A stretch of 64,000 nt of DNA from JAADFF01 sp013153035 (GTDB lineage: Bacteria; Coprothermobacterota; Coprothermobacteria; Coprothermobacterales; JAADFF01): NCBI GenBank assembly GCA_026184435.1, contig CP046447.1, one strand, 5' to 3'. Positions 16,971 through 27,089 of the stretch are shown in pieces (the first letter of the stretch is position 1; each line of letters opens with the position of its first letter). The notes beneath the pieces were generated by a model, which saw nothing but the letters and a program-made list of their open reading frames with translations, was not told where the DNA came from and searched no databases. A program made the position numbers and the translations under genes.

Positions 16971-16990
16971 AGGGGGCATATAAGCCCCCA
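16971..16990 (-). terminator. Terminator of the A8-split gene
   Basis: 6-bp GGGGGC/GCCCCC stem with a 6-base loop; on the minus strand it is followed by TTTTATAG. It lies a few bases past the stop codon. Confidence 0.75.
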
Positions 16991-16995
16991 ACTCA

Positions 16996-18874
16996 TCATA
17001 TATCCGACCTATTAATAAAGCTCAACTCAAACAATCGTAGACGCCACTGGGTACTTTGGATATCGGTTTTTTCATTGCCTACCAGCTTGTTTTCTATTTC
17101 ACCGCTATACACCTCATTCCATTTTCCTGTAAAAATATTCTCCTTAAATGACGGAGCTTGGAACAGGAAAGTTCTAGGGTAAGAGTATGCAGGGAATAGA
17201 TTAAAACTCCACCACTCCCATCCGCTTTGTCCAGAATCGGTGTTTCTTAGGAAGTTATAATACACAGCATCTCTCAAAGAAAGTTTTTTGTCTTTTTCAT
17301 AAGGTGCAGGTATGTTGGTTTTCTGCATGAAATACTTTTCAATCTCCTCTTTGTCTTTAAAGTTTTCAGGACACGTGGCTGCTACCCCAATACGTCTACC
17401 TGTAATAGGGGTATGCTTGTACACAAAACCGAAATAGAGAAGGTTCTTGTTACACTTGTTATATCCTTTAGGAAATGATTTTTTCCAATCTGTGTAAATG
17501 GGACCGAAATATTTTTGCAAAATAGGTATCTCTTTTATCATCTCTTCAACTGTTTTAACCCTGATGGAATGACCTTTTGTATAGCCTTTATTATATTCTT
17601 TCAGCAATTTTTCCAGTAGTGGCCAAGCAAGCTGAGAATATTCTTCATTGGGGTCTTTATGAAATTCTACAATAACTTCCCATTCCACCGAGAGTAGCTG
17701 CCAAGTAATATAGGAAAGATGCACTTTGATAAGATATTCTCCCTCAGGATATACAATGAGATTACCAGCATTCCCCGCAAGTGCTCCTTGGAGTTTCACA
17801 TAAGTATCATAATCATCCATTATTGGTCTGTACCTACCTCTAAATGTCAGATAAATGTCTCCTTGCAGGTGCTTGACCTTGTTGGCATTATCATCCCACA
17901 GTTCATACCACAATGCTCTTCCTTTATATGCAAACCCCAAAGAACCATCACTGCCATCATCGTCATATGCTAGAATTTGAAAACCACCTTGCCCAAAGGG
18001 CTTTTGAACAAGGTTATGTTTGAGAACAAGAGACATAAAAGGTGCAGGGTCAAATCCATAAAAGGTAAGAATGGGATTTTCTTCATAATACATATAATGT
18101 GTCTTCAACCAGCCATACAGAAGTTCATATTTTTCTTCATCTATCTGACCCGTTTTCTTTAAATTATTAAGCCAATTAATCATTTTCTTTTCTCTTACTT
18201 TCCAGTTAACGGCTGGCATACGCACTTTGACATCGGTACCTATGACAATATCTCTATATCCGTTAGGTCCTGCAATACCCCACAACATAGAGACGGCAGG
18301 ATGTGTGGCGGACTCGCCAGACTCATCCAACCCTTCAGTGGATACATACCAGTTGAACTGAGAAGTGGTGCTATGGATAGGTATCAGCAAGGTATTATCA
18401 GGTGTATAAAACTCTTCCCACAAATTATAGGAAATGGGGGCAAGGCTTTTATCGTAAGTACCGTTAAAGAGGTAAATAGCATCAGAAAGTTTTTTTTACC
18501 TGCCTTATACCCTGCTCTACAGCGGTTTTATCCTTGGGAAGCAAAATAATATCCGTCATTTCTGTATCGTTCTCAATATTGGACTGAGTAGCTTCTTTTT
18601 CCTTTACTGTTGTAGATGTAGCAACCTCTTCTGTGCTGGTGGCCAAGACTGTAGGATTAACTTCTACGGCCCCCTCTACCTCTGTAGCAGTTTCCACATA
18701 GGTGTGTGTCCCTTGATCTGCATGTTCTACAACCACATCATTAAAGTTGTCTGCTGTTTTATGCTTGAAACAGCCTTTAAAGCCCCAAAGGAAAAGAATT
18801 ATCAATAAAACAAGAATGACAACTCCAATAATTAGGTAGATTTTCCCTTTACTTTTGTCTATATTTTGTGCCAT
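16996..18874 (-). pseudogene. Membrane-anchored protein gene split by a frameshift at A8
   Basis: Two frames on the minus strand form one gene. The first (from ATG 18874, GGGGG upstream) encodes a short cytoplasmic end, one membrane helix (about residues 16-35, LIIGVVILVLLIILFLWGF) and a Thr/Glu/Val-rich linker, ending at 18482 after RQVKKTF. Its last codons contain eight A (18490-18497). Removing one A joins it in frame to the second, upstream of the TTG at 18423: KLSDAIYLFNG and onward, giving 625 residues with an Asp/Trp/Tyr-rich external domain. The span of 1879 bases, one more than a multiple of three, agrees. The family is not recognised. It may be a true pseudogene, a slippage-expressed gene or a sequencing error. 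Confidence 0.75.
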
Positions 18875-18889
18875 TGTTATCAAACCCCC

Positions 18890-19027
18890 TTATATTCTGT
18901 CAATGATTTTATTCATAATATATTTACAGCAAACCAACCTATAGACAACAATAAATATCATGGTAGCTGCTACCAAGCTCCTTGGTATTAACTACGGATA
19001 GGCTGAAACCCGTTTTTTTCTATTCAT
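18890..19027 (-). pseudogene. 45-codon small membrane protein gene with an in-frame TAG
   Basis: AAAGGAGG precedes ATG at 19027 on the minus strand. Codon 12 is TAG (18992-18994); past it the same frame continues SLVAATMIFIVVYRLVCC to a TAA at 18890, 16 bases before the start of the A8-split gene. The ribosome site, the hydrophobic segment and the position immediately upstream of another gene suggest a former first gene of that operon. The rest of the gap up to 19223 (protease upstream region) holds no gene I can see. Confidence 0.45.
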
Positions 19028-19223
19028 AAACCAACCTCCTTTCCACATTATTGAAAATTATTATAAATGTTGCCTTACCATAATGTATCTATGGTTATTA
19101 TACGATATCCGTTAATATTTTATAAAATATGCAGGATTATTAGCATCCCATCAAAACCCAAGGCATCTACAGTACAATAATAACAAAGTTATTCATTAAC
19201 CAGAGAAAAGGAGGGGATATCAC

Positions 19224-22200
19224 ATGTGGTATAAAACAGCAAAAACCATTCTTATCATCATACTTGTCATTATCTCTGTGAATGCGTCACTTATTGCTCC
19301 CACCTCGCTCATAAGACAAGTATCGGCTCAACCGAACACCAGACAATCTTTCAATTTTCATCGAAGCTGGCTAGCCAATGCAGCTACTGACTTACAAATC
19401 GACGCCACAGATTACAGTGATATACTTGCCAGCAAAACATGGCTAGACAAACTGCTAATAGGTAATACCGCTACCTTTGTTTTGTATAACACCAAATACA
19501 TTCCCACAAATGCTGGTCAGCAACCAACTGGCGGATGTATGGCTTGGAGCTCTATTTATGTAGCAGGCAGTTATGTATGGAACAGGAAGCTGCATCGTAT
19601 AGCCACTTTTGATAACACATTCGCCCCCGAGGTATACTTCGCTTTTAACGACAGGGATGGCACAGGCAGAGCAATGGAAGGCAGCTATCCGCAACATCTT
19701 GCGAAGGCTATCGATGACATGGGCTTAATTCCATCCGACCTAGTGCCTATAACAGCATATAATCAAATGACAGATATGTATACCTACCAACCAGATAGAA
19801 AAGAACTTTTGGTAGGTGATAAGCCATACCCTGTAGAAGTAAAGTTGTATATGCGAGAAAACAACGATGAAAATTTGTTGCCTTACATTAAGGCAGCCGC
19901 ATCTAAACATTATGGCGTTGTTATCTTCATTGACACCGCCATAGAAAAAGACAAGTGGCAGAGCTGGTGGAATTTGCCTTCTAGTAGGCGTACTCCCATT
20001 ACTGCAACCTCTCCCCTTAATATGGCAGATATGAAAAAACCACACGCTATAGCTGTTATGGGGTATGATGACCAACAAAAAGTTGTATTCCTTAAAAACA
20101 CTTGGGGAGGAAATTCTGGTATCAATGGCATCGTTCCTGTCACGTATGATTATATCAAAAATATTGCGGCAGGCATATTGATTATGATTCCTAAACAAGT
20201 TAGTGGCTTTGTACCCGATATAAATATTTATAACTACCAGATTGCTATTCAAACATATGGAGCCTACACCGGTACTATTACCATCTCCCTATCTAACAAT
20301 GTTAACATTCTTGATGATGAACATTTCATCGTACATACCGCCACTACTATAACAGCTACTACACTATCCGTTCATACAGCATCAAAAATCGTTATCGCAC
20401 AGTTGTTTCCAGACAATGCAGATATGTTATATCATTACAAATACATCATCATTTCAGATGGCAAGCAGCAATACTTAACGTATGTAGACACCTCAATGCT
20501 ACCAATGCACGCCACATGGTTAGAAGGATTTTCTATAATGTCCTCTTCCACAATCGTAAAGACCAGCACCAATGTCACTACATCTTCTAATAATACCTCC
20601 ACTACAAGTAGCACTACTACAAGCAACACTACTCCCATATTAGGCAGTGGTGGACGCTGGGTTATGAGATATATGGACAGTGGCTTTCAAAATATGCGTC
20701 ATCATAATACAACCTTATTGCAAAAAACTTCACTGCATTACAATCAACAATATTTTTACCCAGCAAATTATATACCTATAGATAAGCACTTTTTCCTTAT
20801 AGCCAATTTTGATAAAGATAATAGCTCACGAACTTATTCTTTGTATTATCGAACATCAACCGACAAAATTTACAAAGTATGGGATGAAATTACAGATATC
20901 GATAAAATTATTGCTAACGATGATTATATTGTTTTTCCAGTTGAAAGGTCTGCTTTTATTGTTCTTAACAAGCACACACTTGCCCCACAAACTGTACCAC
21001 TCCGTCTTTCAAATGTTGTAACAGGCTACTATGTAGATTTCTTTATAGGTAATAAACTTATCTTTTATCCCACAATACACAGCGATAGTGATAATTATCA
21101 ATTGCCGACTTATATTATCGACTTACAAACCGGTTGGTATCACACTATTGACGATGCAGTGCTATCTAATTTACAACAATATCTGGATATACATTCTGTT
21201 AAGTTCTCAGGTATTAATATAGACACCAATACACTCCATGTTATGTATGCTGCTTCAGATAATAATAGCTCCACTTTGTATAGGAGAGGAAACAACTATC
21301 TGGTATATACTGCTATACAGCTACCAACTACCGATTCTATACTTGAAAACTTATCATTTGTAAATCATTACACATGGCCTTCTGCTGAGGTTCACCTCCT
21401 ACAAAACATCAAAGTGCCAGATAACCATGATTTTGACTGGGGACAGTTGATTTTCAATTCTGCAAACACTCCATATCCTATATTTGAAGATGAGAAATAT
21501 CTGTACTGGAAACACTGGATCATACCTAAAACAGTCAGTTCCTTAAATGAGGCATTGTTTGCTTACACATACTATGATAACAAAATGAAACCTATTATGG
21601 CTTTAGATACTGATGATAGCTATGATACAACAAAATTCAACACATCACATTATACTCCTGTGATTATCGGATATCAAAACAACAATATATATTTTGTTCT
21701 TGCAGAAAAGGATGACTATTATTCTACCGCTATAAGAAATCAAAAAGCCATAGCAGGATATGTTATAGTGTCCACTGCTCAAGTTGACAATGGCTTGTCT
21801 AAAGAATATTTAAATTGGGGAGAACATCGTATACTGCTACCAGTTAACACATGGAAAAACATGCCTAAGCTATGGTACAACAGTGACTGGTATGTCGATA
21901 TATCCACTGAAAAAATACATATATTCTATTCTCCTGTTAACGATTTTGAAATACATTATATACCAGAATTTACCGCATCAGACATTGCGCTCTACTTGTG
22001 GGATTCTGCTCTTACAGATATACATATTCTGGACAATAGACCAAATGTTTTAATTTCTACTTCACAGAATACCCCACAAGATATTAATAAGGACAGGACC
22101 AATTATGTGAGACCCTACAGTTATGTTGATATTCGTTCATACCTTGCAACGAAAACGCTATATAGCATTCAAAAACTTACAAATAGCAGTACCATTACAC

Positions 22201-23759
22201 ATGTGTATTTATCCTATTACTCTTACAATAGCCGACTCATTATAACTACTGCTACCACGATATATAACATCGACTATAGCCTCAATCCTATAGCTCATAC
22301 AGCTACATCCGTGCAATTTGATATCTCTACACATACTAGAACACTATTACTCAAAACAGCCACTTCAGTAAATGTTGTAAGCATTACTTATTATAGTCCC
22401 GCGACAGCCTTTGAGTATGCTGCATATGATGGCTATAAAGCAGGAATTGAATCACAAATAGTAGACAAATATGCCATACAATCTACCTCTACCGACTGTC
22501 TCCAGTACCAAAAAGCATTTGTCAATATTACACCTATAGATGTTTTTGTTTCAGATATAGTAGCATATGCCACTACACATTATCATTTACTACATAATGT
22601 ACAATCTGAAACCTTAACAGGCTTCATTAACTATCTCCATACTTACTACAATACTTTTAATACCATATGGCAAAAAACAGCTACATATCCCCTCACAATC
22701 CCATCAGCTTACACTGTACACATATACAATCACGTGTATATATGGTATCCAATATCTCAATTCACTGTCGTTTCTGCTATAGTGGATCCTCAAACGATAC
22801 CCCCGAACAGATGTGCAAGCACAGAATACGATTCATCAAGACAGGTTGTATTCAATGGATATGCGGTGTACTATTATCATAATGATATACATCTATTAAC
22901 AATAGCTGCTACTCATTGGCCAAACAATTTTTTCAATGGACAACTCTCCAACGGATTAAGTTTCTCATCCTACGACAATAAATACACACTAACTGATATT
23001 AACCTCCATACAGCGACCTATCGAATGTATACACATCAAGAACTTGCTAATACATCAATTACTATTACAAACAATCAAAAACTGTACATTTATGAACCCC
23101 TAGATATGATTCTGTATGTCTTTAGCTGGAACAATAATCCACACATTATGATACTAGCAAGTGTAGAAACCACCAACGATCAACAAAATACATGGCTTCA
23201 CCATACCAGCTGGGCAATGTTTAATTTACACACTGGCAAATATGAGTTGTGGAATACTGACATAGCTGGCTATCTATATCAATATCTGAGCAATCCCGCA
23301 CAATATCATGTATACATAGCTCCACTATTATCATTTTTAGGAGAACGATACGTGCTACTGGCCCAAAAAGATTTCAATACCTATGGAGTATACAATGGAG
23401 CCTATTTATATAATCCACATCTACCCACAGGTATTATGAGCATTGAAGCAATAAATGCCCAATATCTACCACTTGCCACCATTTTCCCCACAGGTAACAA
23501 CAATGTCCCCAGTGCAGTGTTTGATTACAACTTATTTGCTGGTACTGTTCGGTTTTGTCCTATATATAACGCCCATACAAAAGTTATTGATAACCACCTA
23601 TTACTGGCAGGCAATGGAAAATATATTGATATTGATTGGAACAACCTTGATGTTTCTATCACGTCCCCAGCATGGTTACAGAAGAGCCAGTATTATCAGA
23701 ACATAGCAAACAAGGTGGGGCAGTTGTTTAATACGTATTTTATCAAAGAAAAACGATAA
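19224..23759 (+). CDS. Secreted papain-like (C1A) cysteine protease, 1511 residues
   Basis: N-terminal signal peptide (about residues 1-35). The papain-like domain spans about 75-330 and carries all catalytic elements: oxyanion Gln Q99 six residues before nucleophile C105 (PTGGCMAWSS), H274 in KPHAIAVMGYDD and N292 in LKNTWGGNSG. A short beta domain and a Ser/Thr/Asn linker (about 450-475) follow. The remaining ~1000 residues are Tyr/Thr/Asn/His-rich with propeller-like strand repeats and no recognised domain. AAAAGGAGGGG lies before the ATG. No LPXTG or SLH anchor is seen, so it is probably released or held by the C-terminal region. It is the only large intact gene in a stretch full of broken genes, and ends in a strong terminator. 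Confidence 0.85.
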   Translation: MWYKTAKTILIIILVIISVNASLIAPTSLIRQVSAQPNTRQSFNFHRSWLANAATDLQIDATDYSDILASKTWLDKLLIGNTATFVLYNTKYIPTNAGQQPTGGCMAWSSIYVAGSYVWNRKLHRIATFDNTFAPEVYFAFNDRDGTGRAMEGSYPQHLAKAIDDMGLIPSDLVPITAYNQMTDMYTYQPDRKELLVGDKPYPVEVKLYMRENNDENLLPYIKAAASKHYGVVIFIDTAIEKDKWQSWWNLPSSRRTPITATSPLNMADMKKPHAIAVMGYDDQQKVVFLKNTWGGNSGINGIVPVTYDYIKNIAAGILIMIPKQVSGFVPDINIYNYQIAIQTYGAYTGTITISLSNNVNILDDEHFIVHTATTITATTLSVHTASKIVIAQLFPDNADMLYHYKYIIISDGKQQYLTYVDTSMLPMHATWLEGFSIMSSSTIVKTSTNVTTSSNNTSTTSSTTTSNTTPILGSGGRWVMRYMDSGFQNMRHHNTTLLQKTSLHYNQQYFYPANYIPIDKHFFLIANFDKDNSSRTYSLYYRTSTDKIYKVWDEITDIDKIIANDDYIVFPVERSAFIVLNKHTLAPQTVPLRLSNVVTGYYVDFFIGNKLIFYPTIHSDSDNYQLPTYIIDLQTGWYHTIDDAVLSNLQQYLDIHSVKFSGINIDTNTLHVMYAASDNNSSTLYRRGNNYLVYTAIQLPTTDSILENLSFVNHYTWPSAEVHLLQNIKVPDNHDFDWGQLIFNSANTPYPIFEDEKYLYWKHWIIPKTVSSLNEALFAYTYYDNKMKPIMALDTDDSYDTTKFNTSHYTPVIIGYQNNNIYFVLAEKDDYYSTAIRNQKAIAGYVIVSTAQVDNGLSKEYLNWGEHRILLPVNTWKNMPKLWYNSDWYVDISTEKIHIFYSPVNDFEIHYIPEFTASDIALYLWDSALTDIHILDNRPNVLISTSQNTPQDINKDRTNYVRPYSYVDIRSYLATKTLYSIQKLTNSSTITHVYLSYYSYNSRLIITTATTIYNIDYSLNPIAHTATSVQFDISTHTRTLLLKTATSVNVVSITYYSPATAFEYAAYDGYKAGIESQIVDKYAIQSTSTDCLQYQKAFVNITPIDVFVSDIVAYATTHYHLLHNVQSETLTGFINYLHTYYNTFNTIWQKTATYPLTIPSAYTVHIYNHVYIWYPISQFTVVSAIVDPQTIPPNRCASTEYDSSRQVVFNGYAVYYYHNDIHLLTIAATHWPNNFFNGQLSNGLSFSSYDNKYTLTDINLHTATYRMYTHQELANTSITITNNQKLYIYEPLDMILYVFSWNNNPHIMILASVETTNDQQNTWLHHTSWAMFNLHTGKYELWNTDIAGYLYQYLSNPAQYHVYIAPLLSFLGERYVLLAQKDFNTYGVYNGAYLYNPHLPTGIMSIEAINAQYLPLATIFPTGNNNVPSAVFDYNLFAGTVRFCPIYNAHTKVIDNHLLLAGNGKYIDIDWNNLDVSITSPAWLQKSQYYQNIANKVGQLFNTYFIKEKR

Positions 23760-23783
23760 GTATCAAATATACTACGAATACAA

Positions 23784-23807
23784 AATGGGGGCAGTATGGC
23801 CCCCATT
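23784..23807 (+). terminator. Terminator of the protease gene
   Basis: 9-bp stem (AATGGGGGC with GCCCCCATT), 6-base loop, followed by CTTCTTATTG. It lies 25 bases past the stop codon. Confidence 0.8.
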
Positions 23808-23835
23808 CTTCTTATTGTATGTTTTTGGTTACCTG

Positions 23836-24381
23836 TTACAAAAACCACTTTTCGCTGGCATTTCTAGGAACTGTAACCTCCCTATGTGTTATCTCGTCTG
23901 GTATTAGAATGGTCGGCACACCAACGTCGTTCTTAAGTGCCCCGTAGTTGTACCCCACTACTCTCAGCAGTAGTGTAACAGTTTTAATTACATCTACTGT
24001 GAAGAGAGTGCTTCGGTTAAGAACAACACATTTCTGTTGTCTATAAACCACTTCCAATATTTTACTAGCTTGTCATGATTGTTCCCAATCTATTCAAAGC
24101 AATTCGCATCAAATGCACACACAAAAGTTTCTATCAACACCTATGTCTTTGTACATGCAGCTATCTTCTTAAAAGCAGTATTAAGAAGCTGATAGAATCT
24201 ACCTTTATCAGGCACATCATATACCTCCCCGTGAGTGCGGGAACCCTGCTGAGATGTTTCTTTAAGCCATACGTCCCATCTGAAGAACCTTAAACAGAGA
24301 AGCATATCTGAATATGCCACTGCCCGATACCCCCACAACCTTACCCATATCTACAAGAGCTTCTAAAAACCCCAAATGCAT
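23836..24381 (-). pseudogene. Decayed operon, gene C
   Basis: Starts at ATG 24381 with GGGGGTG just before it, overlapping the end of gene B. The frame opens MHLGFLEALVDMGKVVGVSG. The product then requires frameshifts near 24290 and 24000, plus two in-frame TAGs, to keep a protein-like chain: HGEVYDVPDKGRFYQLLNT, then NHDKLVKYWKWFIDNRNVLF, then GALKNDVGVPTILIPDEITH and a stop at 23836. The 546-base span equals 181 codons plus stop. No family recognised. Too many lesions for sequencing error. Confidence 0.55.
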
Positions 24382-24387
24382 CACCCC

Positions 24388-24767
24388 CTAAGAGTCGCCA
24401 TGAAGAACCTGCAAAACCTCATATACGACATGATCTGTAAATTATTCCTTTTTATCCTTAAGTATCTGATATAAATAGTATACACCGGTAGATGCATATC
24501 TTTAGGCTATATATACAGCCTTGTTAAAGGTATCTGCCTTATCTCCTGCAACGGCAATAATGACAGCAAGGACCCCGTCGGGAAAAAGAATAGCTTTACC
24601 GATATCATACTTATTCGGCTGTTCAGGGGCCTTTCCCCCCTGACTTTGCCAAGCACAGCTGAGAGCCCCCAGAGTAGCGTAACAGGTACTCCCAACTGCT
24701 TGTTTATCTCTTCAAGATACCTTTTTCCATCTTCGGTTATCTTGACACTAATAGAGGGAAGATCCAT
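24388..24767 (-). pseudogene. Decayed operon, gene B
   Basis: TTAGGAGG precedes ATG at 24767. The product begins MDLPSISVKITEDGKRYLEE, shifts frame near 24657, then continues KYDIGKAILFPDGVLAVIIA and NKAVYIA. It passes two in-frame TAAs with protein-like sequence after each (RYASTGVYYLYQILKDKKE, then FTDHVVYEVLQVLHGDS) and ends at TAG 24388. Ancestral length about 126 residues, one hydrophobic segment. Family unknown. It follows gene A by 11 bases. Confidence 0.6.
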
Positions 24768-24778
24768 AGAAATACCTC

Positions 24779-25259
24779 CTAAGCAATCTTCTTTGCCACA
24801 GTGTTACTGGTGGCGTCGTCGTGCTCCAATATCCAAATGGTAGAAGCCCTATTTTCAACACACTTTCTTACCTGCTCACATTAGCCCCTTATCGTCAAGC
24901 ACCTGAACCTCAAAATCATCGGTAATCTTTACCTCTTTAAAGGCATTTTCTTTCCATATCATCTTTCTAAACCAGTATGCGGCACGCTGAGACAACTTAC
25001 GGGTACTAATCACCCTATTCTTCAGTTTCTCGAAATCATCACGAATGCAATGCTATAAATTGGTTAGTTTTTCACCATGTCTAAATATCAATTGCTCTGA
25101 TATCGTTTCTTTATGAAAGAGGAGATAGTGGGAAGATATAATCTTCTGAAGATTGTAAAAACATCCAATCACTTTTATGTCAGTTTCCACTGCAATCACA
25201 TTATCAACACGACAACATGCAAATGATTTAGAAATATAGCCATGACAAACATATAACAA
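24779..25259 (-). pseudogene. Decayed operon, gene A
   Basis: From a TTG at 25259 (no good ribosome site, so the true 5' end is probably also lost) the frame runs to an in-frame TAG at 25053. It continues unbroken as HCIRDDFEKLKNRVIS and on to TDDFEVQVLDDKGLM, then shifts frame near 24880 to VRKCVENRASTIWILEHDD and ends at TAG 24779. About 160 residues, rich in Lys/Arg/Glu, cytoplasmic-looking. Not recognised. Confidence 0.5.
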
Positions 25260-25290
25260 AACACGACATCATCTGCAACCTATTAAAAAA

Positions 25291-25313
25291 TAGCCCCAAC
25301 ATGTTAGGGGCTA
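25291..25313 (-). terminator. Terminator of the chemoreceptor gene
   Basis: TAGCCCC pairs with GGGGCTA around a loop that itself contains the palindrome AACATGTT; on the minus strand TTTTTT follows. Located 30 bases past the MCP stop. Confidence 0.85.
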
Positions 25314-25342
25314 TAAAAACCATGGAAATAATATCCGATTTT

Positions 25343-26923
25343 CTACACTTTAAAGAACTCTACCTTTTGCCTGAGGTCGTCGGAGAGATATGCCAGTTTG
25401 TCGGATATATCCTTGATTTTCTCTGCTATCTCACTTATAGACCTGACACCACTGGATATGGTTTCAACGCTTGATGTAAAGCTGTGGGCAAGTTGACGCA
25501 CATTATCAAGCTCGCTAGAGATATTCTGGGCGGCGGCTGTCTGCTCTTCGGCAAGGGCAGCCATAGACTCGGCTCCCTCGCTAACATCTATAGCCCCTTC
25601 TGCAATTTTAGAGAGCACTCCGTTCATGGCATCTTCTGCCTGACCTGACACTTCCACAGCTTTTGATACGATCTCCATCTCCTGAGTAGCCTTCTTTATG
25701 TTAGAGGCAACGGTTTTCAGCACATCAGCTATCTCATCGGCTGCCTGCCTACTACCTTCTGCCAGTTTTCTAATCTCTTCGGCAACAACGGCAAAGCCCT
25801 TCCCTGCCTCGCCAGCACGGGCAGCCTCAATGGCGGCATTGAGGGCCAGTAGGTTAGTCTGTTCGGCAATATCACCAACAGTTTTTACTATTTCATTGAT
25901 ACGCTCTGTCCACTTTTCCAGTTCCTTAATACGCTCTGTAGCACTACCAGTACTGGAGACAACTCTACCCATTGCCTCATCAAGTGCCATCATGCTACGT
26001 TTACCCTCTTCTACTATTTGGTTAAGCATCTCTGCCACTTGAGAAAGTTCCACAGCGGCGTTGGCCACACTTTCTGTTCCACCAAGAACCTCAGAGACAG
26101 AGGCAAGAGCACTATCTATGGCATCGCGGATGTCATCAGACTGAGCGGCAATTTGCTCCGCCTGCATGCGAAATTCGGAAACCGTATCCGCCATAACATC
26201 GGAGGACTTGTCAAGGTTATCAATAAGGGTATCTAGTTGCCTTGTGCTCTCCACAACACTACTAACAAGTGGTACAAGCTTACCATCAATAACCTCCATC
26301 AAGCGTATAAGGGCTTTACCGACCTCTGTTTGTCCTCTAACATTGACATCGATACTAAGTTTGCCTTTTTCCATCTCATTGGCAAGTTTCTCAAGTTTAT
26401 AAACGGCATCGAGAACAGATTTTGTGAGATACATGGCATATAAGAGGGAGAGCATCATGATAACACCCAAGACAATGGATATAACAAGAAGTGTAAGAAT
26501 AGATGAGTGGGTAGTTCCAATGGCTTTTACCTCAATATCATGCAAATCATCCAAAATGGCTTCGACTTTCGCGTTAATATCATGGATATCTGTGGCATCG
26601 TTATTAAACAATTTTTCAAGTTCTCTCACCTCTCCAATAACACGTTTTGCATCTTCCTCCATTGATTTAGGCACATTCATATTCTGAGTATATTGGTTAA
26701 AGTCGCTAAGCCTTTTCTCATACAGCGACTTTATGGCTTCATCTTTGGCAATAGCATATTCTGTAGCATACAAGACAACCCTTGTTAGGCTGTTATTAAA
26801 ACCTGATACATTCTCAATCGTCTGGACAGACTGGAAGATAACATAAGACTTGTAGAACATGTATACTGCAAACAATGAGGCTACAATAGCTAAAATAATC
26901 ATGAGATTCATTAGTTTTTTCAC
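25343..26923 (-). CDS. Methyl-accepting chemotaxis protein
   Basis: 526 residues. First membrane helix at about residues 5-25, a short helical sensor region of about 110 residues, second helix at about 140-165, HAMP domain at about 165-220, then the coiled-coil signalling domain. Its hairpin tip (EQTNLLALNAAIEAARAGEA and following GKGFAVVAEEIRKLA) at about 354-385 is the site that binds CheA and CheW. The sensor resembles a four-helix bundle of the 4HB type. I chose GTG at 26923: AGGAGG lies eight bases before it and abuts the GTG at 26932. No other chemotaxis gene is adjacent. It feeds a Che pathway encoded elsewhere. Confidence 0.93.
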   Translation of the reverse strand: MKKLMNLMIILAIVASLFAVYMFYKSYVIFQSVQTIENVSGFNNSLTRVVLYATEYAIAKDEAIKSLYEKRLSDFNQYTQNMNVPKSMEEDAKRVIGEVRELEKLFNNDATDIHDINAKVEAILDDLHDIEVKAIGTTHSSILTLLVISIVLGVIMMLSLLYAMYLTKSVLDAVYKLEKLANEMEKGKLSIDVNVRGQTEVGKALIRLMEVIDGKLVPLVSSVVESTRQLDTLIDNLDKSSDVMADTVSEFRMQAEQIAAQSDDIRDAIDSALASVSEVLGGTESVANAAVELSQVAEMLNQIVEEGKRSMMALDEAMGRVVSSTGSATERIKELEKWTERINEIVKTVGDIAEQTNLLALNAAIEAARAGEAGKGFAVVAEEIRKLAEGSRQAADEIADVLKTVASNIKKATQEMEIVSKAVEVSGQAEDAMNGVLSKIAEGAIDVSEGAESMAALAEEQTAAAQNISSELDNVRQLAHSFTSSVETISSGVRSISEIAEKIKDISDKLAYLSDDLRQKVEFFKV

Positions 26924-27062
26924 ATCACCCACCTCCTACAGCACCTTATCAGCAGAAGTAACCCTTAAGAATACAAGCTTATACAAAAATTATATCGCTC
27001 ACCGAGCCTAACATTATAAGCAATCTCTCGTATAGGAAGCTAATAAATGGGAACAAAAAGAG

Positions 27063-27089
27063 AAGGGAGCACCTATTCGGTGCTCCCTT
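27063..27089 (-). terminator. Terminator of the prefoldin-like operon
   Basis: Perfect 11-bp stem (AAGGGAGCACC with GGTGCTCCCTT), 5-base loop, then TCTTTTTG on the minus strand. The stem contains the stop codon of the 55-residue gene. Confidence 0.9.

Noticed and set aside
24075..24293. Plus-strand frame of 72 codons in the decayed operon
   Set aside because: The minus strand shows continuous protein-like sequence with ribosome sites over the same bases; the plus frame is a shadow.
14866..25342. Integrase, transposase or terminal repeats of a mobile element in the broken-gene stretch
   Set aside because: No recombinase motif, insertion-sequence ends or second clean attachment site could be found; only the tRNA fragment hints at integration.
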